The notes below the pieces were generated by a model. That model was not told the DNA's origin, ran no database searches, and saw only the letters and a list, made by a program, of their open reading frames with translations. The position numbers were made by a program, and so were the translations under genes. This document shows, in pieces, positions 1 through 8,526 of a stretch of DNA of 64,000 nucleotides (its first letter is position 1; each line of letters starts with the position of its first letter). The stretch comes from Neogemmobacter tilapiae. GTDB taxonomy: Bacteria; Pseudomonadota; Alphaproteobacteria; Rhodobacterales; Rhodobacteraceae. Where the stretch lies: the NCBI RefSeq assembly GCF_014652215.1, contig NZ_BMYJ01000005.1:61988-125987 (forward strand). Reading direction: 5' to 3'.

Positions 1-170
1 GGCAGGCCCAAGGCCAAAGCTGCCTGATGCACGGGGCCGGGGCGTTCCGCCTGACCGCGCCCGGCAGGGCGTGGTGGTTGCGAATAGATGGCGACGACAT
101 CATGAACGGCGGCAATCGCCTGCAAGGCGGGGACCGAGAAGTCGGGCGTCCCCATGAAAATCACGCGCAT
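1..170 (-). CDS. fmt: Methionyl-tRNA formyltransferase, N-terminal part
   Basis: Formylates the initiator Met-tRNA in the cytoplasm with 10-formyl-tetrahydrofolate. Only the first 56 or so codons are present, because the gene runs off the left edge. The visible start, [16 protein letters not shown], is the typical opening of the family's Rossmann-like formyl-transfer domain. The ATG lies directly after the TAG of the deformylase-like gene with no spacer. It is therefore the third gene of a def, def-like, fmt operon that joins formylation to deformylation of new proteins. Confidence 0.95.
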   Translation of the reverse strand, partial: MRVIFMGTPDFSVPALQAIAAVHDVVAIYSQPPRPAGRGQAERPGPVHQAALALGL

Positions 171-671
171 CTATTCCCGCCCCCGCTTTTCTGCTTTCGC
201 CAGCAGCATCTTGCGTTTCAGGGCCGACAGATTGTCGAAATACATCCGCCCCGCCAGATGGTCCAACTGATGCTGAACGCTGGTCGAGGCCAACCCGTTG
301 AATTCGCCTTCCACCCAAGCCCCGGTTTCATCCTGATAACGCACCCAGACCTGTGCCGGGCGTTTCAGCCTTGCCCAGACGCCGGGCAGGTTCGGGCTGG
401 CCTCATCGTGTTCGCGCAGCTCGTCGCTCGCCCGCAAAAGCACCGGATTGGCCAAACGAATGGCCCCTTCCCGCGTGCCCGTTTCGCTGACAATCGCCAA
501 GGCCAGACCCAAGCCAATCTGCGGCGCGGCAAGACCGACGCCCGGCATGGCGACCATTGTGTCGATCATATCGTCCCAGATCGCGCGGATGTCCTCAGTC
601 ACGGCCTCGACCGCAACGGCCGGACTGCGCAAGGATTTATGCGGCCATGGCAGGCAGGGGCGGATGGCCAT
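171..671 (-). CDS. Peptide deformylase-like protein, catalytically degenerate
   Basis: A 166-residue paralogue of the neighbouring deformylase. Motif 1, GVGLAAPQ, is intact. Motif 2, EGCLS in active enzymes, reads EASPN here, so the metal-binding Cys is replaced by Ser. Motif 3, HEXDH, reads HQLDH, so the catalytic Glu is Gln. Both residues are needed for the metal-dependent hydrolase reaction of the family, so I infer that the protein lacks normal deformylase activity. The reading frame is intact and packed between def (3-nt gap) and fmt (no gap), which argues for a kept function, perhaps ribosome or peptide binding, rather than decay. Confidence 0.9.
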   Translation of the reverse strand: MAIRPCLPWPHKSLRSPAVAVEAVTEDIRAIWDDMIDTMVAMPGVGLAAPQIGLGLALAIVSETGTREGAIRLANPVLLRASDELREHDEASPNLPGVWARLKRPAQVWVRYQDETGAWVEGEFNGLASTSVQHQLDHLAGRMYFDNLSALKRKMLLAKAEKRGRE

Positions 672-674
672 CGC

Positions 675-1193
675 CTATTCCCGCGCCCGTTCCCGTTTCA
701 GCTTTTCCATCTTGCGCGTCACCATCTGCCGCTTCAGCGGGCCGATGTAGTCGATGAACAGCTTGCCATCCAGATGGTCAATCTCGTGCTGCGCGCAGGT
801 CGCCCAAAGGTCTTCGAACATCTCTTCCTGTAGCTCGCCCTTTTCGTCTGTCCATTTCACCCGCACCTTCGCCGGACGTTCGACATTGTAATAGACGTCG
901 GGGATCGACAGGCAGCCTTCCTCATACTGAAAACGATCTTCTGACGACCACAGGATTTCCGGGTTGAACAGGATCAGCGGGCGGGGTGCTGCCTCAGGGT
1001 CTTTCACGCAATCCATGACGAACAGCCGTTTCATGACGCCAATCTGCGGCGCGGCAAGGCCAACACCGGGGGCAGCATACATGGTTTCCAGCATGTCCTG
1101 CGCAATTTTCACCAGTTCCGGAGTAATCTCGGCAACCGGGGGGCAGGGCCTTTTCAGCCGGGGGTCGGGGTGGATCAGGATTTCGCGGATCAT
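675..1193 (-). CDS. def: Peptide deformylase
   Basis: Removes the N-formyl group from nascent polypeptides at the ribosome. The 172 residues match the usual length. All three signature motifs are present: GVGLAAPQ, EGCLSIP (metal-ligand Cys) and HEIDHLDG (two His ligands and the catalytic Glu). It is the first gene of a minus-strand operon followed by a degenerate paralogue and fmt. The ATG at 1193 follows a 218-bp divergent intergenic region shared with the C-S lyase gene. Confidence 0.97.
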   Translation of the reverse strand: MIREILIHPDPRLKRPCPPVAEITPELVKIAQDMLETMYAAPGVGLAAPQIGVMKRLFVMDCVKDPEAAPRPLILFNPEILWSSEDRFQYEEGCLSIPDVYYNVERPAKVRVKWTDEKGELQEEMFEDLWATCAQHEIDHLDGKLFIDYIGPLKRQMVTRKMEKLKRERARE

Positions 1194-1317
1194 GCCGCTG
1201 ATTTAGGGCAGGTGGCAGTTTCGCGCAAGCCTGCTGCAACGCTAGAATGAGAGGGAAGGTTTGCCAAAATTGTCATCCATACAAGATAACTATTCCGAAT
1301 TTGTGGAATACTGTGGC

Positions 1318-1334
1318 ATATCTTTCCAAGATAT
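1318..1334. repeat. Inverted repeat ATATCTT-TCC-AAGATAT
   Basis: A perfect 7-bp inverted repeat with a 3-bp centre in the AT-rich def/C-S lyase intergenic region. It lies 20 bp upstream of a TTGACA hexamer, so it could be an activator or repressor site for the C-S lyase gene. No regulator gene is adjacent. Only the symmetry is visible; a binding role is inference. Confidence 0.3.
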
Positions 1335-1353
1335 ACCAAAATATCGGATCAAT

Positions 1354-1382
1354 TTGACACATCCACCGCAGCCGCCTAAACC
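1354..1382 (+). promoter_or_regulatory. Candidate sigma-70 promoter for the C-S lyase/L,D-transpeptidase operon
   Basis: A perfect -35 hexamer TTGACA (1354-1359) is followed after 17 bp by TAAACC (1377-1382), a moderate -10 match. The start codon at 1412 would leave a leader of roughly 20 nt. Confidence 0.4.
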
Positions 1383-1411
1383 CAAGGCTGCGCGACAGAG
1401 CCGAGGATTCC

Positions 1412-2584
1412 ATGACGTTTGACCAACAGATTGACCGCCGCAACACCCATTGCGTGAAATGGGACATGATGGAGAGCCTGTTTGGCGTCTCGGCCCAGGA
1501 CGGGCTGGCCATGTGGGTGGCCGATATGGAATTCCCCCCGCCCGCTGTGGTGCAGCGCGCGGTGGAAAAGATGGCCGCGCATGGGGTCTATGGCTATTTC
1601 GGCGATGACCGGGCCTATCTGGATGCGATCCAGTGGTGGATGAAAACGCGGCACGGCTGGGATGTGCCGCGTGAGGCGATCTTTACCACGCATGGACTGG
1701 TCAATGGCACCGGGCTTTGCGTCGATGCTTTCACCAATCCGGGCGATGCGGTGGTCTTGATGACCCCCGTCTATCACGCCTTTGCACGGGTGATCCGCGC
1801 GGCGGGGCGCACGGTCACCGAATGTCCGCTGGCCTTTGTCGATGGGCGTTACAAGATGGATTTTGACGCTTGGGAAACCCGCCTGACCGGGAAAGAGCGG
1901 ATGTTGATCCTGTGTTCGCCGCACAATCCGGGGGGGCGTGTCTGGAGCCTTGCCGAATTGCAGCAAGTGGCCGCCTTCTGCCAAAAGCACGACCTGATCC
2001 TGATTTCCGACGAGATTCACCATGATTTGGTGATGCCGGGCCAAAAGCACATCCCGATGCCCCTGGCCGCGCCCGAGGTGCGGGACCGGCTGGTGATGAT
2101 GACGGCGACGACGAAAACCTTCAACATTGCGGGCAGCCATATTGGCAATGTGATCATCCCGAACGAAACCTTGCGGGCCAAATTCGCGCAAAAGATCAAC
2201 GCACTGGGCATTTCCCCGAATGCCTTTGGCATGCATATGGCGACGGCCGCCTATTCGCCCGAAGGGGCCGCATGGGTCGATCAGCTTATGGCCTATCTGG
2301 CGGGCAATGCGGCAATTTTTGATCAGGGGCTGGCCGCCATTCCCGGCGTGCGCTCGATGGGGCTTGAGGCGACCTATCTGGCTTGGGTCGATTTCAGTGG
2401 CACCGGCATGGCCCCCGCCGAATTCAAGTCGCGGGTGGAAAAGGCGGCCAAAATCGCAGCAAACCACGGCGACAGCTTTGGTCTGGGCGGCGAGACGTTT
2501 TTGCGATTCAACATTGCCGCCCCAAGGGCTATGGTGTTGCAAGCGGTCGAACGGCTGCAAGAGGCATTCAAGGATCTGCAATGA
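1412..2584 (+). CDS. MalY/PatB-type PLP-dependent C-S lyase (aminotransferase fold)
   Basis: A 390-residue fold-type I PLP enzyme of the MalY/PatB family. Such enzymes cleave the carbon-sulfur bond of cystathionine or cysteine conjugates to a thiol, pyruvate and ammonia. The PLP-binding lysine lies in TTKTFNIAG, preceded by the SDEIHHDLV segment that holds the cofactor-contacting Asp. The N-terminus (WDMMESLFG...MWVADMEF) is typical of the family and sets it apart from ordinary aspartate aminotransferases. The last codons overlap the next gene as ATGA, so the two are probably co-translated. The substrate is not predictable from sequence. Confidence 0.88.
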   Translation: MTFDQQIDRRNTHCVKWDMMESLFGVSAQDGLAMWVADMEFPPPAVVQRAVEKMAAHGVYGYFGDDRAYLDAIQWWMKTRHGWDVPREAIFTTHGLVNGTGLCVDAFTNPGDAVVLMTPVYHAFARVIRAAGRTVTECPLAFVDGRYKMDFDAWETRLTGKERMLILCSPHNPGGRVWSLAELQQVAAFCQKHDLILISDEIHHDLVMPGQKHIPMPLAAPEVRDRLVMMTATTKTFNIAGSHIGNVIIPNETLRAKFAQKINALGISPNAFGMHMATAAYSPEGAAWVDQLMAYLAGNAAIFDQGLAAIPGVRSMGLEATYLAWVDFSGTGMAPAEFKSRVEKAAKIAANHGDSFGLGGETFLRFNIAAPRAMVLQAVERLQEAFKDLQ

Positions 2585-3282
2585 AGCAATGGCTGGCATG
2601 TCTGTTTCTGATCGCCTTCGCGGGTTCCGCGATGGCGATAGAACCGGGCCAGCCTGACGCGATGGGGGATGCTCCAGCTTGGACAGCCCCCGTCAAAGAA
2701 AGCCGTGCCGAACGGAAAAAGCGGGAAAGGCTGGAGGCGGCACCCGAATTTGCTGTGGTGGAACTGGCATCCCTATCCGGCAGCATCGCACCGCCACTGG
2801 CGCCACAAGGGCCAGACGCACCGACGGTTTCCGACATCAGCCCGCAACTGATCCCCATCCCCGGTGCCATTGACCGCATCGTGGTGGACAAGTCAGAACG
2901 CAAGATGGAGCTGCGCCATCGCGGCTGGGTGGTGCGGGTCTATCACGTCGCCTTGGGCAAGACGCCCAAGGGCGATAAGGTAAAGCAGGGCGATGCAAAG
3001 ACGCCCGAGGGCGTTTTCAAGGTGAACAGCCGGAACGACAAAAGCCAGTTCTACCTGTCGCTCGGCATCGACTATCCGCAAGCCCGCCATGTCGCCAAGG
3101 CCCGCAAAGGGGGATACGACCCCGGTGGCGACATCATGATCCATGCGCAGCCGAACCAATTGCCTGCGGGGCGGGTGATGAAGGGCGACTGGACGCTGGG
3201 CTGCATCGCCGTGACCAACGCCGAGATGGATGAAATCTGGGCCCATACGGCGGGCGGGACGGTGGTGGAAATCCGCCCCTGA
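2581..3282 (+). CDS. L,D-transpeptidase (YkuD/ErfK family)
   Basis: A 233-residue exported peptidoglycan L,D-transpeptidase. A signal peptide (MKQWLACLFLIAFAGSAMA) leads into a charged, proline-rich linker, then a YkuD domain from about residue 100. The catalytic region has the conserved His in IMIHAQPN and the nucleophile Cys in GDWTLGCIAVTN. Enzymes of this kind form 3-3 cross-links or attach lipoproteins to peptidoglycan; which one applies here cannot be read from sequence. The start ATG overlaps the upstream stop by 4 nt. Confidence 0.9.
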   Translation: MKQWLACLFLIAFAGSAMAIEPGQPDAMGDAPAWTAPVKESRAERKKRERLEAAPEFAVVELASLSGSIAPPLAPQGPDAPTVSDISPQLIPIPGAIDRIVVDKSERKMELRHRGWVVRVYHVALGKTPKGDKVKQGDAKTPEGVFKVNSRNDKSQFYLSLGIDYPQARHVAKARKGGYDPGGDIMIHAQPNQLPAGRVMKGDWTLGCIAVTNAEMDEIWAHTAGGTVVEIRP

Positions 3283-4668
3283 TCACATCCCGAACGGTGA
3301 AAGGCCCCTTGTCTGCTCACTGATCTCCAGCGGCCCGGTCAGCGGCGGGCTGGACCGGCTGGCGCAGGCGGGGCGCGGGCAGAGGCGGCAGGTGATACCG
3401 ATGGGCGTGGCTTTTTGCAGACCGTCACCATGGGCGATTTGCCCTGCGAAACGCATTTCGCAGCCCAAGGCGATGGAATGGCTGGTCTCTATGTCCCCAA
3501 GGCCCGGAACCAGCCGTCGCACCTGACGCGACATGGACAGCCAGCGTTTGCCATCGGGCAGTTCGATGATTTGCGGCAGCGTTTTATCGGGCTGAAGAAA
3601 CGCCCCATGCAGGTTCCAGCGCGGGCAAGTGCCGCCTTGGCGTGCAAAGGGGAAGGCGCCCGCCGAAAAGCGTTTCGAGATATTCCCCGCCTGATCCACA
3701 CGCAGCAGGAAGAACGGCACGCCGCGCGCCTGCGGCCGGGACAGCGTTGTCAGCCGATGCGCTGCCTGTTCCCAACTGACCCCGAAACGCGCCGCCAACC
3801 GATCCACGTCATAGCGTAGATCTTGCGCTGCCCGTAGATAGCGCGCATAGGGCATCAAGACCGCCGCCGCCGTATAGTTCGCCAGCGCGATCCGCCCCAA
3901 TTTTTCTGCGCCCGCGCTGAAATGCGCCGCGCTGTCCAAAGCCCCCGGCAGATCAAACAGCACCAATTGCACCGCCGCCTGAAAGGCCCAAGCCTGTGGG
4001 GAAAGCCGCTCCGACAGCATCAGCCGCCGCCGGTGCCGGTCATAGTGCCGCAGGGTTACCCCCATCTCGACCTCGGGCAAGATCACCACCCGCACCCCAT
4101 GCGCGGCTTTCAACCTTTCCGCCAAAGCGGTCAACAAATCCGGCCCCAGCGCATTTTCTCGCAAAGCCTCACCAATGCTTTCGCCCGCCTCATCCAGCCC
4201 CGGAAAATGATTGTGCGCGGCCTCAATCACACCCCGCACTTCCTCAACCGCCTCGCCCGCCTGCCCCAGCGAATCACGCGGCCCGTCACTTTGCGCCTCG
4301 GACAGGCCCGCATAGGCCCCATGCAGACGCCGCAACGCTGCCAAAAGCGTCGGTGCTGATTCCAGCGCCGCCTTCACCTCCGACTTCGGCACCTTGAGCC
4401 CAGCAAGCAGTGGATCGGCCAAAACCTCATCCACCGCCGCCAGTGCCGCCCCATCCTCAGCCCCGGAAAAATCTCGTGGATCAATGCCATAGGCCTCTGC
4501 CAGCCGGATCAGCAGTTGCGCGGTCAGGGGCCGCTGATTCCGCTCCACAAGGTTCACGTAGCTGACGGAAACGCCCAACTCATCCGCCATCGCGGCCTGC
4601 GAAAGCCCCAGATCGGCCCGCAGTTTGCGCAGCTGCGCCCCACCCATGACCTTGCGTCGTTCATCCAT
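3283..4668 (-). CDS. XRE-family regulator of the ScfR/RamB type (short-chain acyl/glyoxylate metabolism)
   Basis: A 461-residue regulator: N-terminal XRE helix-turn-helix ([20 protein letters not shown], about residues 13-65), a central IrrE/DUF955-like region, and the C-terminal DUF2083 segment with GTCPRWNLH and the Cys-rich tail CRLCPRPAC. This architecture matches RamB of Corynebacterium, which controls glyoxylate-cycle genes, and the ScfR/PccR regulators of short-chain acyl-CoA metabolism in Rhodobacter. It diverges from isocitrate lyase with 144 bp between the start codons, so aceA is the likely target. The exact name is uncertain. Confidence 0.85.
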   Translation of the reverse strand: MDERRKVMGGAQLRKLRADLGLSQAAMADELGVSVSYVNLVERNQRPLTAQLLIRLAEAYGIDPRDFSGAEDGAALAAVDEVLADPLLAGLKVPKSEVKAALESAPTLLAALRRLHGAYAGLSEAQSDGPRDSLGQAGEAVEEVRGVIEAAHNHFPGLDEAGESIGEALRENALGPDLLTALAERLKAAHGVRVVILPEVEMGVTLRHYDRHRRRLMLSERLSPQAWAFQAAVQLVLFDLPGALDSAAHFSAGAEKLGRIALANYTAAAVLMPYARYLRAAQDLRYDVDRLAARFGVSWEQAAHRLTTLSRPQARGVPFFLLRVDQAGNISKRFSAGAFPFARQGGTCPRWNLHGAFLQPDKTLPQIIELPDGKRWLSMSRQVRRLVPGLGDIETSHSIALGCEMRFAGQIAHGDGLQKATPIGITCRLCPRPACASRSSPPLTGPLEISEQTRGLSPFGM

Positions 4669-4694
4669 CGCTGGGCCTGTCGTTTTGTCAATAA

Positions 4695-4726
4695 TTTACA
4701 ATACTACATCAGTCACTATTTTACAA
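4695..4726. promoter_or_regulatory. Two TTTACAA half-sites in the regulator/aceA intergenic region
   Basis: TTTACAA occurs at 4695-4701 and 4720-4726, a direct repeat with 25-bp periodicity. RamB/ScfR-family regulators are known to recognise TTTGCAAA-like sequences, so these AT-rich repeats between the regulator and aceA are plausible binding sites. The match is one base off the known core, and binding is inferred. Confidence 0.4.
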
Positions 4727-4812
4727 ATGCTCCTTTCCTGCCGCTTGTCTGTCTAGCCAGATGCCGCATCGCGGCGCAGGCTTGCTGCATCCGCAACGCA
4801 AGGAATGCGCCC

Positions 4813-6096
4813 ATGACCAGCTTTGAATCTCTCGTCCCCAGCGCGCCCAAAGGCCGCTTTGACGGCATCAATCGCCCCTATTCGCCCGAAGACGTGCAAA
4901 AACTGCGTGGCTCCATCACCGTCACGCAGACGCTGGCCGAACGCGGCGCAAACCGTCTTTGGCAGATGCTGCACGACGAACCGTTCGTCAACGCCTTGGG
5001 CGCGATGACGGGCAATCAGGCGATGCAGATGGCCCGCGCGGGGCTTAAGGCAATCTATCTGTCAGGCTGGCAGGTCGCTGCTGATGCCAACACCGCGGGG
5101 GCGATGTATCCTGACCAGTCGCTTTACCCGGCCAATGCCGCCCCCGACCTGTGCCGCCGTATCAACCGCACCCTGCGCCGCGCGGATGAGATTGAGGCCG
5201 CCGAGGGCAAAGTGTCGCGCGATTGGTATCTGCCCATCGTCGCCGATGCCGAGGCGGGCTTTGGCGGGCCGCTGAACAGCTTTGAAATCATGAAAGCGTT
5301 CATCGAAGCTGGCGCGGCGGGAGTGCATTTTGAAGACCAGCTGGCCAGCGAAAAGAAATGCGGTCATCTGGGCGGCAAGGTGTTGATCCCGACAGCGGCG
5401 CATGAACGCAATCTGGTGGCCGCCCGTCTGGCCGCCGATGTGCTGGGCGTGCCGACGCTGACGGTGGCGCGCACCGATGCCGAATCGGCGCAGCTGATCA
5501 CCAGCGAAGTCGATGAACGCGACCGGCCCTTTATCGACCTGGACAGCCGCACCGCCGAAGGGTTCTACCGCCTGAAACCCGGCACCGGGCTGGACCATTG
5601 CATCGCGCGAGGGTTGGCATACGCGGATATTGCGGATGTGCTATGGTGGGAAACCTCGCACCCCGATCTGGACGACGCACGCCGCTTTGCTGAAGCGGTG
5701 CATAAGCAACATCCGGGCAAGCTTTTGGCCTATAACTGTTCCCCGTCGTTCAACTGGCGGGCCAAGCTGGACGAAGCGACGATTGCCAAGTTCCAGCGCG
5801 AATTGGGGGCGATGGGCTACAAGTTCCAGTTCGTGACGCTGGCGGGCTTCCATGCGCTGAACCTGTCCATGTTCAATCTGGCGGATGGTTACCGCGACCG
5901 GGGCATGGCGGCCTATTCCGAAATGCAGCAGCAGGAATTCGCGGCGCAGGAACGTGGCTTTACCGCCGTGCGACACCAGCGCGAGGTGGGGACGGGCTAT
6001 TTCGATCAGGTGGCGATGACGATCAGCTCGGGCCAGTCGGCGACGACAGCCATGAAAGAATCCACCGAAACCGCACAATTTCACAAAGTGGCCTAA
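4813..6096 (+). CDS. aceA: Isocitrate lyase
   Basis: Splits isocitrate into glyoxylate and succinate, the first step of the glyoxylate bypass used on acetate or fatty acids. The 427-residue protein has the active-site signature KKCGHLGGK with the catalytic Cys at about residue 183, and the Mg-binding region [10 protein letters not shown] upstream. The start at 4813 is chosen because the frame upstream runs through the regulator promoter region. Malate synthase is not in the window. A small conserved gene follows 21 nt downstream and probably shares the transcript. Confidence 0.97.
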   Translation: MTSFESLVPSAPKGRFDGINRPYSPEDVQKLRGSITVTQTLAERGANRLWQMLHDEPFVNALGAMTGNQAMQMARAGLKAIYLSGWQVAADANTAGAMYPDQSLYPANAAPDLCRRINRTLRRADEIEAAEGKVSRDWYLPIVADAEAGFGGPLNSFEIMKAFIEAGAAGVHFEDQLASEKKCGHLGGKVLIPTAAHERNLVAARLAADVLGVPTLTVARTDAESAQLITSEVDERDRPFIDLDSRTAEGFYRLKPGTGLDHCIARGLAYADIADVLWWETSHPDLDDARRFAEAVHKQHPGKLLAYNCSPSFNWRAKLDEATIAKFQRELGAMGYKFQFVTLAGFHALNLSMFNLADGYRDRGMAAYSEMQQQEFAAQERGFTAVRHQREVGTGYFDQVAMTISSGQSATTAMKESTETAQFHKVA

Positions 6097-6117
6097 GCGC
6101 CCGGAAAGGAGAAGACC

Positions 6118-6321
6118 ATGACCGCTTCACAACAGATGAACATCGAACAGATCCACGCCTTGGGCATGGTGCAGGCCCGGATGGAAAGCCTGAATACCGC
6201 CATACGCGAGGCGGTGGAGGCCGGGGTTTCCGTCCAACTGGAACGCGCCTCGCGGTATCATTGCGGCAAGGGCGGCTGGGGCGATGTGATGGCCCCGGTG
6301 GTGGTCAAGGTCCGCGACTGA
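6118..6321 (+). CDS. Small hypothetical protein downstream of aceA
   Basis: A 67-residue protein with no recognised function. It has an amphipathic helical N-terminal half (MNIEQIHALGMVQARMESL) and a short C-terminal part with one Cys in RYHCGKGGWGDVMAP. A purine-rich ribosome binding site (GGAAAGGAGAAG) sits just before the ATG, and the gap to aceA is only 21 nt, so it is probably co-expressed with isocitrate lyase. No signal peptide or membrane segment. Confidence 0.75.
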   Translation: MTASQQMNIEQIHALGMVQARMESLNTAIREAVEAGVSVQLERASRYHCGKGGWGDVMAPVVVKVRD

Positions 6322-6367
6322 CCATCCATCCCAAAGACCGTCAGTCCAAAAGGCGGATGGTCTTTTT
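6320..6367 (+). terminator. Possible terminator after aceA and the small gene
   Basis: GACCATCC (6320-6327) pairs perfectly with GGATGGTC (6355-6362), followed by TTTTT. The 27-nt loop is long for an intrinsic terminator. The element overlaps the end of the convergent DUF2794 gene. Confidence 0.4.
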
Positions 6368-6682
6368 CTCCAGCACCTTCAACACAGCGGCCAGATCATG
6401 CCCCCGCCGCAGGATCTGGCCGTTCTGCGCCACAACGGCATACATCCCCTGACGCTGCCGCAGCTTGGGCCGTTTCTCGACACGATAGATCGGATGTTCG
6501 GCAGTGCGGCGAAAGATTGAAAACACCGCCAGTTCGGGCAGAAACGACAGACCATAGTCGCGCCATTCCCCGTTGGCGACCATGCGGCCATAGACCCCCA
6601 AGATAACGCCCAATTCCTTGCGGTCGAAACTGACCTGTTCGGTCAGGCGATCATGCAGCGGGAAAGGAACCGGCGTCTCCAT
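6341..6682 (-). CDS. DUF2794 family protein
   Basis: A 113-residue alphaproteobacterial protein of unknown function. The diagnostic core FDRKELGVILGVYGRMVANG is followed by WRDYGLSFLPE, AVFSIFRR, and the C-terminal GQILRRGHDLAAVLKVLE. No signal peptide or membrane helix, so probably cytoplasmic. The start at ATG 6682 removes a non-homologous upstream extension. The initiation codon lies inside one arm of a perfect inverted repeat with no clear Shine-Dalgarno outside it. It is downstream of the asparaginase gene on the same strand. Confidence 0.85.
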   Translation of the reverse strand: METPVPFPLHDRLTEQVSFDRKELGVILGVYGRMVANGEWRDYGLSFLPELAVFSIFRRTAEHPIYRVEKRPKLRQRQGMYAVVAQNGQILRRGHDLAAVLKVLEKKTIRLLD

Positions 6683-6710
6683 ACCGGAAAGTCTAGCGGC
6701 TTTCCGGTAT
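6681..6710 (-). promoter_or_regulatory. Perfect 11-bp hairpin overlapping the DUF2794 start codon
   Basis: ATACCGGAAAG (6681-6691) and CTTTCCGGTAT (6700-6710) are exact reverse complements with an 8-nt loop. On the minus strand the right-hand arm ends in the AT of the DUF2794 start codon. The structure could hide the start in mRNA, act as an operator, or end the asparaginase transcript, although no T-run follows. Confidence 0.5.
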
Positions 6711-6731
6711 GAATCAAGTTTGTGACGCAGC

Positions 6732-7730
6732 CTAGCCCGGAAAATCCGCCGCTGGCCGGACAAAGGCTGCTTCAATCCCCCGGCAGTTCCTTTGCACGGC
6801 ATTCAGCCGCTTTTGGGCCGCCGGATGGCCTGCCTCCAGCACGCCAAGCTTGACCAAAAGTCCTGCAATCGCGGCTTCTGAGGCGCGGCTGGCCCCATCC
6901 ACCACCTTCAACGCGATGCCCAGACCCTGCTCCGGCAGAATGGCGGTGAACACCCCCTCGGCCCCGGTCTTGATCGAAACCTTGCCCGCCATGGCCTGCA
7001 TCAACTCGGTGCAGGCCCGCCCTTCGCCCGCCACCATCATCGGATGCGCCGCCATCGCCCGCGTCAGCCTGTAAGCCGCCTTTTCCCGCGCGGAAGGGCC
7101 ATCTTCCCGCGCCTTGGCGAAATAGGCCATCGACCGGGCCAATCCCACCAGTGAAGTGGCGAAGTTCGGCGCGGAACAGCCGTCGATGCCAAAGCCGGGG
7201 CTGACCTCACCCGTCACATCCTCAAACGCCTCGCGCACCGCCTTTTGCACCGGATGATCCGGTTCGACATATTCCGAACCCCCACCCAAATGCTGATTCA
7301 GCGTCACAAAGCCCGCATGTTTGCCTGAACAATTGTTGTGATATTGGCAGGGGCTTTCATCCGTCTTGATCAGCCGGTTCCGTTCCGCCAAATCATAGGG
7401 TTCATGCGCGCCGCAGCGCAGATCGCTTTCGCCCAAGCCCAGACCTTCCAACCAATTCCCCACCGCCTGCCGGTGAAGCGCCGCCCCCTGATGGCTGGCG
7501 CAGGACAGCGCCAATTGGCTGCTAGTCAGCCCCGCCCGATCTGCCGCCCCGCTTTCCACCAAAGGTAGTGCCTGAATCATCTTGCAGGCGGAACGCGGAT
7601 AGATTGTCAGCCCCGGATCCCCCCAGGCCTGCACTACCTGCCCCGCCCCATCCACGATCACCGCATGGCCCAGATGCGCGCTTTCCAGCCGCCCTCCACG
7701 CCAAAGTTCGGCCACTGGCACTGCATTCAT
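6732..7730 (-). CDS. Asparaginase of the AnsA/asparaginase II (rhizobial) type
   Basis: Hydrolyses L-asparagine to aspartate and ammonia. The 332-residue protein belongs to the asparaginase family known from Rhizobium (Pfam Asparaginase_II), which is unrelated to the E. coli enzymes. Conserved blocks are YPRSACKMIQALP with the putative Ser/Lys pair, SCASHQG, NNCSGKHAGF and GIDGCSAPNFA, which supply the conserved Ser, Lys and Cys residues. No signal peptide, so cytoplasmic. The ATG at 7730 is preferred over an in-frame TTG two codons upstream. Confidence 0.88.
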   Translation of the reverse strand: MNAVPVAELWRGGRLESAHLGHAVIVDGAGQVVQAWGDPGLTIYPRSACKMIQALPLVESGAADRAGLTSSQLALSCASHQGAALHRQAVGNWLEGLGLGESDLRCGAHEPYDLAERNRLIKTDESPCQYHNNCSGKHAGFVTLNQHLGGGSEYVEPDHPVQKAVREAFEDVTGEVSPGFGIDGCSAPNFATSLVGLARSMAYFAKAREDGPSAREKAAYRLTRAMAAHPMMVAGEGRACTELMQAMAGKVSIKTGAEGVFTAILPEQGLGIALKVVDGASRASEAAIAGLLVKLGVLEAGHPAAQKRLNAVQRNCRGIEAAFVRPAADFPG

Positions 7731-7892
7731 TCCCAAATCCCCTTACAAATGCGCGATTTCCCGCCCAGGGGGCTTTCGCGCCTTGGGCTTGTTGCGGTAT
7801 GAAGCCCATGATCGGGTTCACGGCCCCCTTGCCTCTGCCCAGCATAGACGGGGATGGGGCGGGCGGGCCAGAGGCAACAGCGGCAGGACAAT

Positions 7893-8429
7893 ATGACCCA
7901 GTTCTTTCAGACCACTGCGCAGGGCATCGCCTTGGCGGCTTTCGTGGGCCTTGGGCTGAATGCCCCGGCCTTTGCACAGGACAGTTCCAATCAGGTCGCC
8001 GTCAAGACCGATTGGAGCGTTTTTACCGAAGAAAACCCCAAGGAATGCTGGGGGGTTTCCGCCCCGCGCGAAACGGTGAACACCCGCGATGGTGCGCCCG
8101 TTCAGGTGCAGCGCAGCGAAATCCGGCTGTTCGTGACCTATCGTCCGGGCGGGGCTGGGCCGGAAATCAGCTTTACCGGCGGATACAATTTTGCAGGCGA
8201 TTCGACCGTGAAGGTCGAGATTGAGGGTAATGCGTTTGACCTGTTCACCGAAGGCGAATGGGCTTGGCCGGGCAGCGCTGCTGATGATGCGGCATTGCTT
8301 GAGGCGATGAAAAAAGGCACGACGGCGAAATTTACCGGGCGTTCGGGCCGTGGCACCCAAACCGAAGACACGTTCAGCCTGCGGGGCTTCACCGCCGCGC
8401 TGGAAGAAGCCAGTACGCGCTGCAAGTAA
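7893..8429 (+). CDS. Invasion-associated locus B (IalB) family protein
   Basis: A 178-residue exported protein. A signal peptide (about residues 1-28, ending APAFA) is followed by an IalB domain with the typical [18 protein letters not shown] start and a C-terminal Cys. The family is widespread in Alphaproteobacteria and was named from Bartonella; outside pathogens its role is not known. It stands alone on the plus strand and ends at a strong intrinsic terminator. Confidence 0.85.
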   Translation: MTQFFQTTAQGIALAAFVGLGLNAPAFAQDSSNQVAVKTDWSVFTEENPKECWGVSAPRETVNTRDGAPVQVQRSEIRLFVTYRPGGAGPEISFTGGYNFAGDSTVKVEIEGNAFDLFTEGEWAWPGSAADDAALLEAMKKGTTAKFTGRSGRGTQTEDTFSLRGFTAALEEASTRCK

Positions 8430-8452
8430 GCCGCGCCTGCATCGCAGTTATG

Positions 8453-8484
8453 CGCCCCGGTTCCAGCCGGGGCGTTTCGTTTTT
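8453..8484 (+). terminator. Intrinsic terminator of the IalB gene
   Basis: CGCCCCGG (8453-8460) pairs with CCGGGGCG (8467-8474), followed by TTTCGTTTTT. A GC-rich 8-bp stem with a U-rich tail, 23 nt after the stop codon. Confidence 0.8.
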
Positions 8485-8526
8485 CCGGCGGATGGCCTAT
8501 ATTGGCCGGAATCCATGAGGCCCCAG

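Noticed and set aside
1376..2599. A 407-residue open frame on the minus strand opposite the C-S lyase gene
   Set aside because: It has the His/Arg/Pro/Gly-rich composition of a GC-driven antisense shadow, while the plus strand encodes a clear PLP enzyme.
4686..4691. TTGACA on the minus strand as -35 of the RamB/ScfR-type regulator
   Set aside because: A -10 at the right spacing would fall inside the coding region downstream of the start codon.
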